Below, piece after piece: positions 34,405 through 46,700 of a DNA stretch of 64,000 nucleotides (position 1 is the stretch's first letter; every line of letters starts with the position of its first letter). The notes under the pieces are model-generated. The model was not told the origin of the DNA and made no database searches. It saw only the letters and a program-made list of their open reading frames with translations. This stretch comes from Musa acuminata AAA Group (taxonomy: Eukaryota > Streptophyta > Magnoliopsida > Zingiberales > Musaceae): assembly GCF_036884655.1 (NCBI RefSeq), contig NC_088339.1, positions 26,369,501-26,433,500 on the forward strand. The letters are read 5' to 3'. A program made the position numbers and the translations under genes.

Positions 34405-34582
34405 ATGGAGTCATGGGAGTTGTCGGCGGTAGAGGGCGACGACGTCGACTTCATCGAATACTTCGAAAGCCTCGAGCCATCGCAGACGCCGATCCGGACA
34501 TCCGTCGTCCCTCGTGCCGCCCCCGCTCGGCATCGTCTTCTTTAACTCCTTCGAGGACGACTTCGACGATTCCGACACCTGA
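34405..34582 (+). CDS. Small acidic reading frame, probably frameshifted
   Basis: An ATG follows a (GA)n leader. The first frame encodes MESWELSAVEGDDVDFIEYF, then ESLEPSQTPIRTS, and stops at 34545. The frame one base on gives PPLGIVFFNSFEDDFDDSDT and a stop at 34580-34582. Both halves are acidic and protein-like. One missing or extra base near 34490-34510 would join them into a protein of about 58 residues. No intron with GT-AG ends fits. The family is unknown. It could be a recent pseudogene or a sequence error. The tandem duplication starts directly after the second stop. Confidence 0.35.
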
Positions 34583-34583
34583 T

Positions 34584-35226
34584 GGCGTGGTCGGAACACC
34601 GGCATGTGGTTTCGGCATCTCTGCCTCACAAACCAGGGTTTGGTGGATGTGGTGCTGCTAGTGTTCATTCTTGTTTCTCTTCTTTGGCAAAGATTAGATT
34701 GGTCTTTAGCTTGGCAAATAGTTCTGGATCGGTTGATTCGCGAAGGGAGGAGGTACATCGATGGTATCTGAGCGATCTTGCGTAGTGCGCCATCGAACGA
34801 AACAATCGTGATCGGTATATTGCTCTCCGATTCTTGTGGGGTTAGAATGTTTAATCTCAAGCAGGAGTCGCTCGCTATTCCATTGCCCTGCGCTTAAAGA
34901 TGGTTTCGGCGTGGTCGGAACACCGGCATGTGGTTTCGGCATCTCTGCCTCACAAACCAGGGTTTGGTGGATGTGGTGCTGCTAGTGTTCATTCTTGTTT
35001 CTCTTCTTTGGCAAAGATTAGATTGGTCTTTAGCTTGGCAAATAGTTCTGGATCGGTTGATTCGCGAAGGGAGGAGGTACATCGATGGTATCTGAGCGAT
35101 CTTGCGTAGTGCGCCATCGAACGAAACAATCGTGATCGGTATATTGCTCTCCGATTCTTGTGGGGTTAGAATGTTTAATCTCAAGCAGGAGTCGCTCGCT
35201 ATTCCATTGCCCTGCGCTTAAAGATG
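34584..35226. repeat. Recent tandem duplication, period 324 bp
   Basis: Segment 34584-34902 (319 bp) recurs as 34908-35226, and I see no difference by eye. The copies are separated by five bases. Each contains GGTCGGAACACCGGCATG near its start and CCCTGCGCTTAAAGATG at its end. Open frames inside are duplicated as a consequence. The lack of divergence implies a very recent event, or an assembly duplication. Confidence 0.92.
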
Positions 35227-36021
35227 CCTTGGTTTCTGATGCATCTCTCTACTCTTTGCTTATGGGAAAGACCCTTCATACCTAGAATTTTTGGCTTGTC
35301 ATTTTTTTGTAGACTTGCTTTATGACTCATGTGGAATCAAGATCAGATCGTACTTGTGTCTAGCATTTGTACTTGCTCTTATTGTTTGCTTACCTTACCT
35401 TTATTAATGGAGTCAGTCATATTTGTGCACATTTATTTGTTATGCAAAAATCTTAGAAATTGAACAAAATATAAAATCACATTGTATAGGGCTCACTGGG
35501 TCACTTGAAATCTGCACAAGTCGTCATGTGACCAAAGAAGAAGAAGAAGAAGAAGTATCAGCACTGACTCACATCAATCAAAAGGCAGCTCCATTGTCAT
35601 GACTCCCGAGAAGGATTCAAAAACTTTCGGCATTCCCCGTGTTACGGCATTGATTGCATCGCCATCCAGCGATGTACAATGATCATGTCCATCCCCACCT
35701 CCCGCGTGTCGGCATCTTGGAGAAAGTTGCGGCCCCTCCTAGTCAAACGGTCAAACCAGCGTCATCCAATCATAGCGAGCCGGTGTAGCCATGTCACTTA
35801 GCGTCCACGGTCAACCTTTTGACCGTGAGGAGTCCTCCGTTATACAACAGCAATATCCACATGAGCTCTTCACCGAGACATCACATTTCCCTCTGTACTT
35901 TTCCTCCACCCGTCTCTGACATATTAATTAGACGCGAGCAGACTCAAAAAGATAACCACCACCTTCTCTCCGCCTCCGTCGCCTTCTTCTTCCTCTTCCT
36001 TCTCCGCTCTCTCTGACATCC
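35227..36021. other. Intergenic region with the cupin promoter
   Basis: No gene is seen. A (GAA)n run lies near 35538-35558 and a W-box cluster at 35742-35824. The last 100 bases are a pyrimidine-rich leader. Confidence 0.45.
35742..35824 (+). promoter_or_regulatory. W-box cluster upstream of the cupin gene
   Basis: GTCAA occurs at 35742-35746 and 35750-35754. The 16-bp palindrome GGTCAACCTTTTGACC spans 35809-35824. Inverted TTGAC cores are typical WRKY-binding sites, so stress or pathogen regulation is plausible. A CCAAT lies at about 35766. Confidence 0.5.
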
Positions 36022-36487
36022 ATGGCTACGAGCTCCTCAAAGCAAGCCGCAATGGAGATCGACGCCACCGGATCACTTGCCATCACCGTCGAGAGGAACC
36101 CTCCCGAGGCGCGACTATTAGAGCTTGGCATCAAGTCATGGCCCAAGTAATGAACCGTGTTCCCTTCTCTTCTTCGCCATGTGTTCCTCAGAAGATTAGC
36201 ACCATACGCGCTGTGTGTTACCGTGGAGGTTATCTTTCTCTTTTTCTGCCTGTCGTTGTTCGATATACAGGTGGGGTTGTCCGCCGGGAAAGTTCCCTCT
36301 CAAATTTGATGCACAGGAGACATGCTATCTTCTCAAGGGCAGGGTAAAGGCCTCCGTGAAGGGTTCTTCCGAGTGCGTGGAGTTCGGCGCCAGAGACCTC
36401 GTCATCTTCCCCAAGGGACTCAGTTGCACCTGGGACGTCTCCGTTGCCGTCGATAAGCACTACAAATTCGATTCATCTTCTTCGTAA
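36022..36487 (+). CDS. Small RmlC-like cupin (Cupin_3/DUF861 type)
   Basis: Two exons (36022-36146 and 36271-36487) encode 113 residues. An N-terminal segment with MEIDATGSLAITVERNPP precedes a single cupin core. The core reads WGCPPGKFPLKFDAQETCYL, then LKGRVKASVKG, GARDLVIFPKGLSCTWDV and HYKFD. The order matches the small plant DUF861 cupins, relatives of EutQ and ureidoglycolate-type cupins. Plant members are mostly without known substrate. There is no clear transit peptide. The intron is a standard GT-AG intron of phase 2. I do not assign a reaction. Confidence 0.87.
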
Positions 36488-36733
36488 CGCTCTCCCAGTC
36501 TGTTCATCTTCTTCTTGTTCTTCTGTATCACCAGTTGGGAGGAGTTTAGGGTTGTTAAGCTTTTCCAGTCAAAACATGTTATCAGTCAATGCAGGGCCCA
36601 TTCAAAGTGATCCTATTTGTACTTTTGAATGAGCTTTAAATGCTTCTTTGACTACCACCACCTTCCCCTCCGTGTCCGAAGGGATAACTTGTGTCTTTAA
36701 TCCTTTCGACTTTAGTGACATCTAAGCATATAA

Positions 36734-36736
<3 letters not shown>

Positions 36737-36767
<31 letters not shown>

Positions 36768-36768
36768 T
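36737..36768. repeat. (GAT)n microsatellite
   Basis: About ten GAT/ATG trinucleotides occur in a row, in the 3' flank of the cupin gene. Confidence 0.9.
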
Positions 36769-37617
36769 TTGAACACTTCCCTTTTGTTACCTTCTCTTTG
36801 TTTATGCCTTTATCTCTCAAGATTTCTAGGGTTTGTTCTTCACTGGTATATAATGTGGATCATTCAGAGCAGACTGAAGGGTGATTAAAGTGATGGGAAA
36901 GTTTTCGCTGTTGGTGTCACTAAGAGAGAACATACCAAAGGGCTAGGGTTTCTAGTTGTAGCAAGAAGGTCCCAAGTGATGGTCTTTTTCTGTGGTGTTT
37001 TTGGTGAGGTACTGCCTGTAATCCAACCTGCTGTGCTCGCTATCTGCGTAGTGTTTCTCTTGGATGGATGCCCGCCTGAGATAACAGGCTTCAACCTCAT
37101 GCTTTTGTCCTTGGACTGCAATTGATCTTACTGGTTTGTTTCCTAGAAATCACTCACAGACTTTACCTGCCTAATATTTTGACCTTAGGTTGATTAATGA
37201 CCATTCTATCAGCCATGTTCTCTAGAAAATATCTGGATCAGATGCTCCCTGTGATGCTGATTTGTGAAGTGTAAGAGGTAGAAGAGGAAAAAGGATCAGA
37301 GATAGGAGATGACCAAGAATTTATTGCAGATAAAAATGAATGATTCGGGAAAGAGAAATGTGTGATCTTCTGAGATAATTGAACAGAAGCTAAGGAAGAT
37401 GAAAGAAATAGGGATGGAGGAAGGGAATAGACAGGTTGATGATTCATCTGTCATTCAAAGATTTACTGAGACAGAGGTAAGAGATCACATTGTATAGCAT
37501 ATTGACATGATAAACACACAAAGTGATCCAACAATAAGCAATAACAGTTGCTTAAGGATAGAGCTAAACAAATTCCAAAGTTTTTGCATATAAAACTTTA
37601 AATGTTGTATAGCTTAG

Positions 37618-37621
<4 letters not shown>

Positions 37622-37685
<64 letters not shown>
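37622..37685. repeat. (TA)n microsatellite
   Basis: About 64 bases of uninterrupted TA dinucleotides in intergenic DNA. Confidence 0.95.
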
Positions 37686-37687
<2 letters not shown>

Positions 37688-40517
37688 ATGGTGGTATTTT
37701 AATTATGAAGTTAATAGCACAAGGTCCCTAAATGCATCCAATTGCTTCCTGTTAGTGAAGATTTATATGAGTTTCCAGTCTCATTTTGCTATATTCTGCA
37801 TCATGCAACTAGCATGCAAATGCAGGTTGGTCTTTCTCTCTTTGAAATTTGATTCAGTGCTGCCAGATTAATTTTATGATGCTCTTTTCTCTACTTGTTA
37901 TTAGCTCCTTAAGATCATACTCTAGTCTGATTCTGTTTTAATTGGTCATCTCCATTTATATGGTAGGAATCCTTTGATATTCCTTGATGTCTGTGTTTGC
38001 AGTTCATATTTATTTCATTCATCCTCACATAGCATTTGTCTTCATTTTTGTAATCCAAGTAGCAATGGTGAATAAAAAATTAGGGAAGATCTCTAATTTT
38101 AATGACTTTTTTCCCTTTTTTGTGTGTAATTATTATGGAATTCAATTTTTTATGCTAAGGACATGCCATGAAGTTATACAATAAAGTTCCTAAAATCAAT
38201 CTAATACAAGCAAGACTAATGATGCAAAGAGTTTTGTTCCTCCAGTCCCTTCAGAATTCTCTTTGAAGGTTCCATACAATGATGAACTCAGTGACCCAGT
38301 TATCTTCCATATTACAAACACTAATCTGCTTCTCTTCATCAGTCCACAACTACACCCAAGCTGAATTGAATAGAATCCTCTTATGAGTTGAATTAAGCGC
38401 ATCAAATCTCCCACAATTCATGTAAGAAATTACTTGGATTCTAGAAAAGAAAATACAAAAGAGACGGAAATGTTCATGCTTTTTGGAGATGGAAAGCACT
38501 TCAAACGTATGCCAAACATGTCATCTTCTACAATCTTTCCTCGAGATGCAGAGGTGGGAAGAATGCAATGTAAACCCCACAATGTTTGATCTCTTGTTCT
38601 GCCAGCTCCAGTAAACAAGGTGAAAGAATCATTAGTTGAGAGCCTAATCAGAGGTCTTGTTTATCTGCTTTCACATGCTTATAGATCCCTCCCTTTTAAT
38701 CTAATCTACAGGCAACATTTGTTTGGAATGCAATGACTGAAACAGTTCTCGAGATTGATAGGGCAAGACTGTGATGAAAAAGTTAAGCTAAACAGGTAGT
38801 CAACCTCTCGCTTGCCTACCTAAGAATAGCCTATAAAATTAATATAAGGATGCAGTTATTATAAGCTAACTATGTGCATTCCACCAATCATACTGACTGC
38901 ATTAGAAAACTTCATCTTCTGACCAACAATGAGTAGTCCACTTTTCCTTCTCCTCAGTAGCTTAGGTTATGATCTTCGTTTGCCCCATGAAAATAGCATA
39001 TCCAAGTGAATCTGATCAGCTGAAAACACCAATGCATCACTTTCAAATGCATCAGAGCAGTCCAGTCAACTTGATGACAAGAGAGTGATAATGGACTCAT
39101 CTGACTGACTTCCACAGAAAGTGAAGGATTTTTTTTAGTTCAATAACCCAGTAATCTGTCAAACAAAATGTGTGTGTGCTCCAGTATATACAAACCATAA
39201 CATCAGTCATCTTCTTGAGGCTGACATTCCCATCAAATGTTGAGCAAGTAGCAGATTCCAGTTCTTGTTTCTTCCCAAATGAATGGGAATTTATGTGCTA
39301 ACTACAAAACTGTTTGTTCACCAACCCCAGATGATCTGACTAGTGAGAAATGAACTTCTAACATTACCATCAATATATTATCTTGCATCAAGGCTGCCAA
39401 AATTCAAGTCACAGGTTTATGCCTCCTAGATCTGTACTACACAAAAATGAGTGTGATGCATGACATTTTAGACCTTAGATAAAGCTTGGTGCATCTGACT
39501 TATCCAACATGAGTAACAGATTTTTCCATGCTTAGATAAGGACAGTAGCAGCAGGAAGTCTACCATTAGAAGCTGGTGGCACCCCCTACAAGCTGCAGGC
39601 ATACTCCTCTTTAAGGAATATGAAATGCTCAGATCAATGCATTAGATTCCCTATTCTTATTCAGGTGTCCATTCATAGCCACAGATCATACTCATTCAAA
39701 TCATCTTTATATTCTTTCTTTTTACCCCAAAATAAATATTGCTACTGTGAAGTTTGATTGCCTTATTATGTTCATGTGCTGTGCAGAAGCTCAACTTTAT
39801 ATTGCACAATTCTGATCGTTTGTATTATACTTATAATGGAAAAGAAAAGACTTTCCCTTCCTCTAGCAAAATTAAGGACATATAGGATGCCCCACAAAAA
39901 AACATAAAGATATCATACCTACATATATCCCATGTAAACCTTAGAAACTATCCATATATATCTCTGATATCAGATTTCATAAGCTCATTTTAGGACCCAT
40001 TTTCCTAAATTCATATTTTAAATAAAATAGTCATCTATATGATCAAATTATTGGTCATTGTTACAAATATAAAGGTGTCAATAATGTTTAGATCAGAGTT
40101 AATTCCAACTGTAACTTTGGATGCTCATGGGAAATCAATTGAAGAAATATATACTTGTAAGAAGTCAACAAGAGAAATATATATATCTTACATGGTTGCA
40201 TCAGATATTTTTTGTATTATTATTTCTTAATATCTCTCATATCGGCGGTCACTTTACCTAATAGTACGATCACGTGCGGTGCACGCGATATGTGAAGCTG
40301 GTGCGTGCAGCTGTGAGACGGGGGTAGTTTTTGGGAGGGGGAGAGGGGGGACGCAGTGCTACTGTTCGCAGCATCCACGAGCGGGGCCCGCTGATCCAAC
40401 GGCTGGGATCGCCTTTTCACGAAGCAGTGCTTACTGCCCGCGTCAGATCTCCGACGAAACGTGTCACGAATCCCCTTTTTTTAAACCCGCGCTGCCTCGA
40501 GATCTCGATCTCGCACA

Positions 40518-40548
<31 letters not shown>

Positions 40549-40774
40549 CCCCACTTGTGGCGAAGCGAAGCGGTAACAGAAGGAAAGCGGCGAAAGAAAT
40601 CCCCCATTTGCGAAAGCCTTCGCGAGCCGGTGGAAGAGCGAAAGACCCTTTCCCTTCTTCTTCTTCTTCTTCTTCTTATTCTTCAGATCGTGTCCCAGCC
40701 TCTCGCGGTGGCCTCACTCCAAGAGGTTCCCCGGAGATCCAGGGCTTGCAGATCGATCCCTTGCATGCGCGGCG

Positions 40775-43700
40775 ATGGCTTCTTTGTACCCGGGTCATGT
40801 CGGCGCCGTCCAGGTAATCGAATCGAATGCTGTTTCTTAAAGAAAACACCGCCGTTTGAGATCGTTTTTGTTTTTTGTTTTTTGTTTTCTTAATGGATGC
40901 AGGTGGGTGCTTATTTCTTGGAGCAGTACTATCGGATTCTTCAGCAGCAGCCAGAACTAGTTCATCAGTTCTACACGGATGTGAGCTCCATGGCGCGATT
41001 TGATGGGACCGCCACTGAAACAGCCACGGGGATGGTGGTATTGTTCATCATATCAGATGTTTTCTCCTTTTGATTTATTCATTATGGGTTTCTCTTTTCT
41101 TCAGATTATTGCTTACTAGAATCTTAAAGATATTAGTATGACATCATAAAAGAAGAAAAATAGTTAGATGGTTTGTCCGGTGGTTAGACATCACCAGAAT
41201 CTCTCTCTGAAGTTTCTCAACCTGTGTTTCTCGTTGGCCCAATGTGGTCAAGAGGTGACAAACAGGAGCTGTGAGAGGCTGGCACTGAGACAACTCTAGT
41301 TTCCTTCCCTTGCTCGTTTTAAATTACAAGTTAAGCATGTCAAGCCACCCCAGAAATTCTATCGGATGCTTTAAACTAAGTTACTGCTTGTTCTTACAAA
41401 AAAAAAAGAATCGAAAGAAGAATACTAAAAAGGCTTAGAGCAGTCAGTGGCTGAATCATTATGCTTATTACCATAGGGCTATCTAAAAATTGCTAGAGTA
41501 TTGGAATATAATCTGCCAGCCTTGTTAAATGTTAAGTTGGTGGCAAAACTTATTTCCCTCTAAATTATATCTGCTGCTAGTGATCTTTAAAAAGTTAGAT
41601 CAAGGAATTTTCAATAGCCAACACTGGACTTGAGATTATTTTGTCTCTTTCCATTATCTCGCTTCTTGCTGTCCTATTTTCCCTGGAGAAAGCAGGTGAC
41701 ATAACATGAGTGAAGGGGCAAAGAATGGTGAAGGAAAGGTGGCCCTGACATCATTTGTGCCAGAGAATGTGGTTAGGATTTCAGAATTCTTGGGATATCT
41801 TTGAGATTCCAACTCTGGAAAGGAGCAATGATTTTATTTTTTTGGAAATTTTCAAGATGTGTATTACTGTATCCTGCCTTTATCGCATCCAAGTCAGGAA
41901 CTCTCTCCATCCCTAATATATAACACTGCCTTGCACATACTGGCACAACATTGTACAATGCCTATCACTGCCCTGTACCACGTGGTTTTAAAGTCATGGG
42001 TCAAAAAGATTCTTAGGGATTCAAGTCAGTTATGAACTGAAAGGGCAATGTGTCCTGTTTGGCCATTAGAAGATATATTTCTGGATAACTGCATCCTGTA
42101 TAATTAAAAGCTACAACCATTAATTTTGATCTTGTTAGCATGTGTTGTGATTGCTTTCTTAAGATTGTCCTATATTTGCTTAGTCAAATGTGGCTTGTAT
42201 AATTATCAAATATCAATGGCTTTGTGATAATTTTGGCCAAGAATCAGCTTCATGGAAGGACCAAGTTTATAAGATGTATCTTATGTAGTATCTTCATTTT
42301 TAGATTTTTCACATTAGTTGTATACAAATATAGAAGTAAATTGAAGGTATAAGTCCTTACTTCCTTTTAGGTACCTTATGTAGTAAATTTATGTAAATAA
42401 AGGTGTGATATCTTTAGTGTTTTTAATAGGTGCTTGCCTAGGTGCTCAGGTGAGGTTAGGCAAGGCCCGAGTGCCTCGCACAACTATGTGCTTCATTGAA
42501 GCACTGCCTAGGCACTCGCTTGAGCCCAGGCGTTGGGCACCTTGGCCGAGTGCCCGAGTGAATTGTAACTTGAGCTCCTGCCTGGTTCAATTCAATAGGC
42601 AAATTTCAACTAAACCCTAATACTAAAACACCCCCAATATCGCCACTTTAAAGCTGTTTACCATTAATCCCTCTTTAGAATTGTTCTCAGTCCCTCTTTA
42701 AACTTTAAAGCTGTTTAGCACTGGTTAATCCCTGTTTGAAACTGCTTAACACTGTTTAGCATCGGTTAATCCCCTCTCTGAAACTGTTTAGCACTGGTTA
42801 CTATTAAAAAATATATATTTTTATTTTAATATTCTGGAATGGCTTGTTTCAGTCAGGCAGGCGCTTAGTGCCTCGGGTATTTTGAGACCTTGGCGCTTGG
42901 TACTTTTAAAATCACTAGATATCTTTGCCTTATACTGTTGCTCCTGATGCTGCTTATGGAATAGTTGATATGGTTACTTCTGTTTGTGGCATCTCTTGCT
43001 CAAAAAGCTGTCGTTACACTTGAACCTGGTCTATAAGATATTTTTTTTGCACTGGATCTTCATTGTTTTAGGTGCTTATGAGTCCACCTGTTGGTTATAA
43101 TGCTTTTTTTTTTTTTCTGGTGGAAGGGGATGCCTAGCTTTTCAACTCATATGATAAATTAATGTCCCAAAATAACTTTGTTTATTATTGTTATCATTAT
43201 TATTCTTGACATATGAAGCTTCTGTTCCTAACATATTTTTTCAAAACCTGGAATTAGTCAGTCTACCTATGTACAACTTTGTGTCAAATAAATCAAACAC
43301 CATTGTCTGTAACTAATTGCACATTTCTGTTAACAATTCGAAGGTCATCTTTTTGTTTTGTCATTTCAGGGTGTTGACAGTTTTAGATGTCTAAATGAAT
43401 TAATCTATTCAACTAAGAAAAATCAAAATTGATGGAAAGGTTATGGGCTTTGCTTCTGGTTTGCTGTTGGAAAAGTAAATTAATTGCCCTTGTCTTTTTC
43501 AGTCATTTTTTTCATTATTGAAAGATAAATCAAGAAATGATATGTTGCTGATATTCTTCAACTTTAACTTGTAACATTTTTTGACTTCAAAGTTGTAATT
43601 TTTCATCGCTGAATAGTGTCCTGCTAAAATTGTGCAGCAAATCCATCGTCTTGTAATGTGCCTGAATTTTAAAGGGATTGAGATAAAATCAGCTCACTCT

Positions 43701-46700
43701 TTGGAATCTTGGAATGGAGGAGTTTTGGTGATGGTTTCTGGTTACGTTCAGCTGAAAGACTATAGTGTTAGGAGGAAATTTGTGCAAACCTTTTTTCTTG
43801 CTCCTCAGGAGAAAGGGTTTTTTGTTCTCAATGATATTTTTCACTTACTTGAGGAGGAACACGTTCATCAGCACCCGGCAGCTATCGTGGGACATAGCAA
43901 CTTTGAGACCAACTTAAATGTGTCGAGTTCTGTACCAGAAACAGGTAAGTCTTATTTGGAAAAATTCGAGAAGTCAATCTATTTCTTAGTGACGCATCTG
44001 CTGCTAGTAAATGTTCAATCTGTTCTTTTCTACTTAGAAGGCTAACTTGCTGCCATGTTTTTTCTTTTTTTTTGGATCATGTCGAAAGTTGAAAGGTAGA
44101 TTTTGACGTAATTGTCCATGTATATAGACTATCGTACATACTTAATTGGTAATATTAATATTCACATTTATTGAAGATATGATGCTTGTTTAGAGACTAT
44201 GTAGTCATGTATGTATCTTTTCATTTTCGAATAAAATTTGGTAAAGAGTCATTACTATTTTTCAAATGATTGGTCCTCTTTGTGCGAACCAAGTATTTCC
44301 TCTAGTGTTCTGTGCTACAGTATGTGAAAATGGAGCTTACAAATTCCCTCATGTTATTATGTACAACAGAATTCTGTCCAATGAAAACTGTGGAACTACA
44401 GTCATATCATTGTTTGTTGATCTTGATTTTGATTTCAATCTTGTGAACTATGGAGTGTAGAAGATGTGATTTTCAACTCAACCTTATTACTAGTTTCCTA
44501 CCCTGGAACCAACTGCACTCCATAGGTTTTTTTGGTGTTTTACCCTGGAACCAACCTTATAGTTTTTTACACTGGAACCTTATGAAGTTTTTGGTGGTTT
44601 ATTCACAATACTTCCTAACATGTTAAGGTTTTGTTGAATCTTCAACGACTTATGTGTTTTGATGCTTCATAAGTTCAATCTGTTAAACAATGAGTTGGTT
44701 TTTCTTTCATCAGTTATTTGATATGATGGTTATCATCATGGTCTCTTTACTTGGTGGCTAAGAAAAATAGCTGAGGTCGGATTATTGTACTTTTATTCGT
44801 TGTATTATTTTATCCTTAGATTTAGGAAAGACAATATGAAGTTGCTACATATAATATACTCTTGACTGGGCATGAGATGCTACTGCATAAGCCATTTAAT
44901 GACTGTTTATTTAGGAGAAGATTCCTGTCTGACTGACCCTACCATGATTGAATGTATGAGCTATTGCTTGTTTTCTTTTATTTCTCTATGTTTTTTCTAG
45001 GATTACTCTGGTTATTATTGTTAATTTGTTAACAACGTGAACCAAGGAATGAGAACCTTCTCCCCAGCCTACCTATTGCATGCATGCCTTTTATTTTGTA
45101 GAAGACGAAAAATAAACCTTGGACATGAAAAAGATGACCTTGATGTCTGGACACTTTGGAGGCATTTTTTTACTTGTAAGTCCAACCTTGTTGATTGACT
45201 TTGGCAGTTTCTGACTACATGCTGGGAGAACAAGTTCAGGATCAGGACTTGGTGCCTCCAGTACATGTGGAGGAAAATGACATAGTTGAGAAATATAGCA
45301 TTCCTGAAGCACCACAGCAGCTTCCACAACCAGATGAAAGAATAGACGAATCTCCTGCTGAAGACACTGCTTCATATCCAAGTGGGTTGGATACTATGAG
45401 GGAACCACCTCCTGCTACACCAGAAGAACCTGTTGGAGAGCCAACTAGGCAGACTTATGCATCCATTGTATGTTGAATTCTTCATTTCCGTTATCTTCTT
45501 GTATGGAATCTTATAGCAAACTAATATTGCTTGTATCTCAAGCTTCGTGCTAAAAGCCAATCTGGACAATCCATTCCTCATCCGACATCTTTAACAAAGA
45601 CTACTCATGTGGCTTCAGAATGGGCTCATTCCTCGCAGTCAACCGCTCAACAACCACAGCCTGCCATGGTTCCTGAAAAGTCCAGCTCAGAGGTAGTTGA
45701 GGAGGCTCCGCCAGTTGAAGATGAAGGTTTTTCCCCTCATTGTTTCTGTATTTTCTGTTTAATATTTTCTTTGAACAGCCAAGCATATTGCTATGTTGAA
45801 AATGAAAGGTCAATGGCTCAAAGAGTATGATCGTGTCTCTTAGTAATTACTTCAAGAGTTCTGCAGTAGCATTTGCGCAAACAAGTACATGGAGTGTGGA
45901 TGCAAAATTCTAAGATATTTTCTTAATTCTTGAAAATTGTTTTCTGCAGCTTAGTGGAAATTTGAATTTCAAGATCCAAATAATCAAACCTTTTTTTTTG
46001 ACATAGGCATTATCTGTTCTAGAGCTTCTGTTGTTTTTCTGTTTCTGTTAGGTTTTATTCTGTTATGGTAGAGGATTTATCTGGATCATTTTTTAAGTTT
46101 GTCAGAATGATCACTATTTTCTTTGGTCATAGGTGAAGCAAGATCTGTTTATGTGGGAAATCTACCTTCATCTATTTCTGCTTCAGACCTTGAGCAAGTC
46201 TTCAAGAACTTTGGTAGACTTAGGTCTGATGGTGTTTCTATCAGGAGCCGCAAGGTAAATTCCATTGAAGCTCGTCATACTATCTTGACTTTATTGACAT
46301 GGGTTGGAATTTTTGGTTCATTAGTCTTGTTCATGTGACTTTGCAGGAGTCTGATGTTTTTTATGCCTTCATTGAATATGAGGATGCCATTGGTGTACAG
46401 AATGCACTTAAGGTTTGTCATTTTTCTGGCAGATTGAATCTGAACTAGACTCAGATTCACAAAAGATGATCCTGCATAAGATTTTGATAGTATTTGTCTT
46501 TATCTAAATACTGTTGATGTTGTTATTGTTTGTCCTTGTTTTTGGCCTGTGCCAGAATGTGTGTTTTAAATGCTTTTTTGAACTTTGTGCCTACTTGATC
46601 GTTGATGCTGGTTCATTTGCATTGAGTGCTAAATTTGCAAAAGATTCTCTTAAATTTCAAGTCTTTAAATCTGTATATCAATTAGATCAATTTTTCTTAA

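Larger units (their letters stand above)
36488..40774. other. Long intergenic region without a recognised gene
   Basis: This stretch holds a (GAT)n run at about 36737-36768 and a (TA)n run at 37622-37685. Segments near 38200-38620 are open on both strands for 60-70 codons but show no known domain. From about 40260 the sequence is GC-rich, with (TC)n near 40528-40549 and (CTT)n near 40655-40678. That part is the promoter and leader of the G3BP-like gene. A long open frame across the leader (about 40279-40893) is low-complexity and not called. Confidence 0.4.

Noticed and set aside
38196..38618. Open segments on both strands
   Set aside because: Short, no recognised domain, no splice or promoter context.
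40279..40893. 204-codon plus-strand frame
   Set aside because: It covers the low-complexity leader and first intron of the G3BP-like gene and has Ser/Leu runs from (TC)n and (CTT)n.
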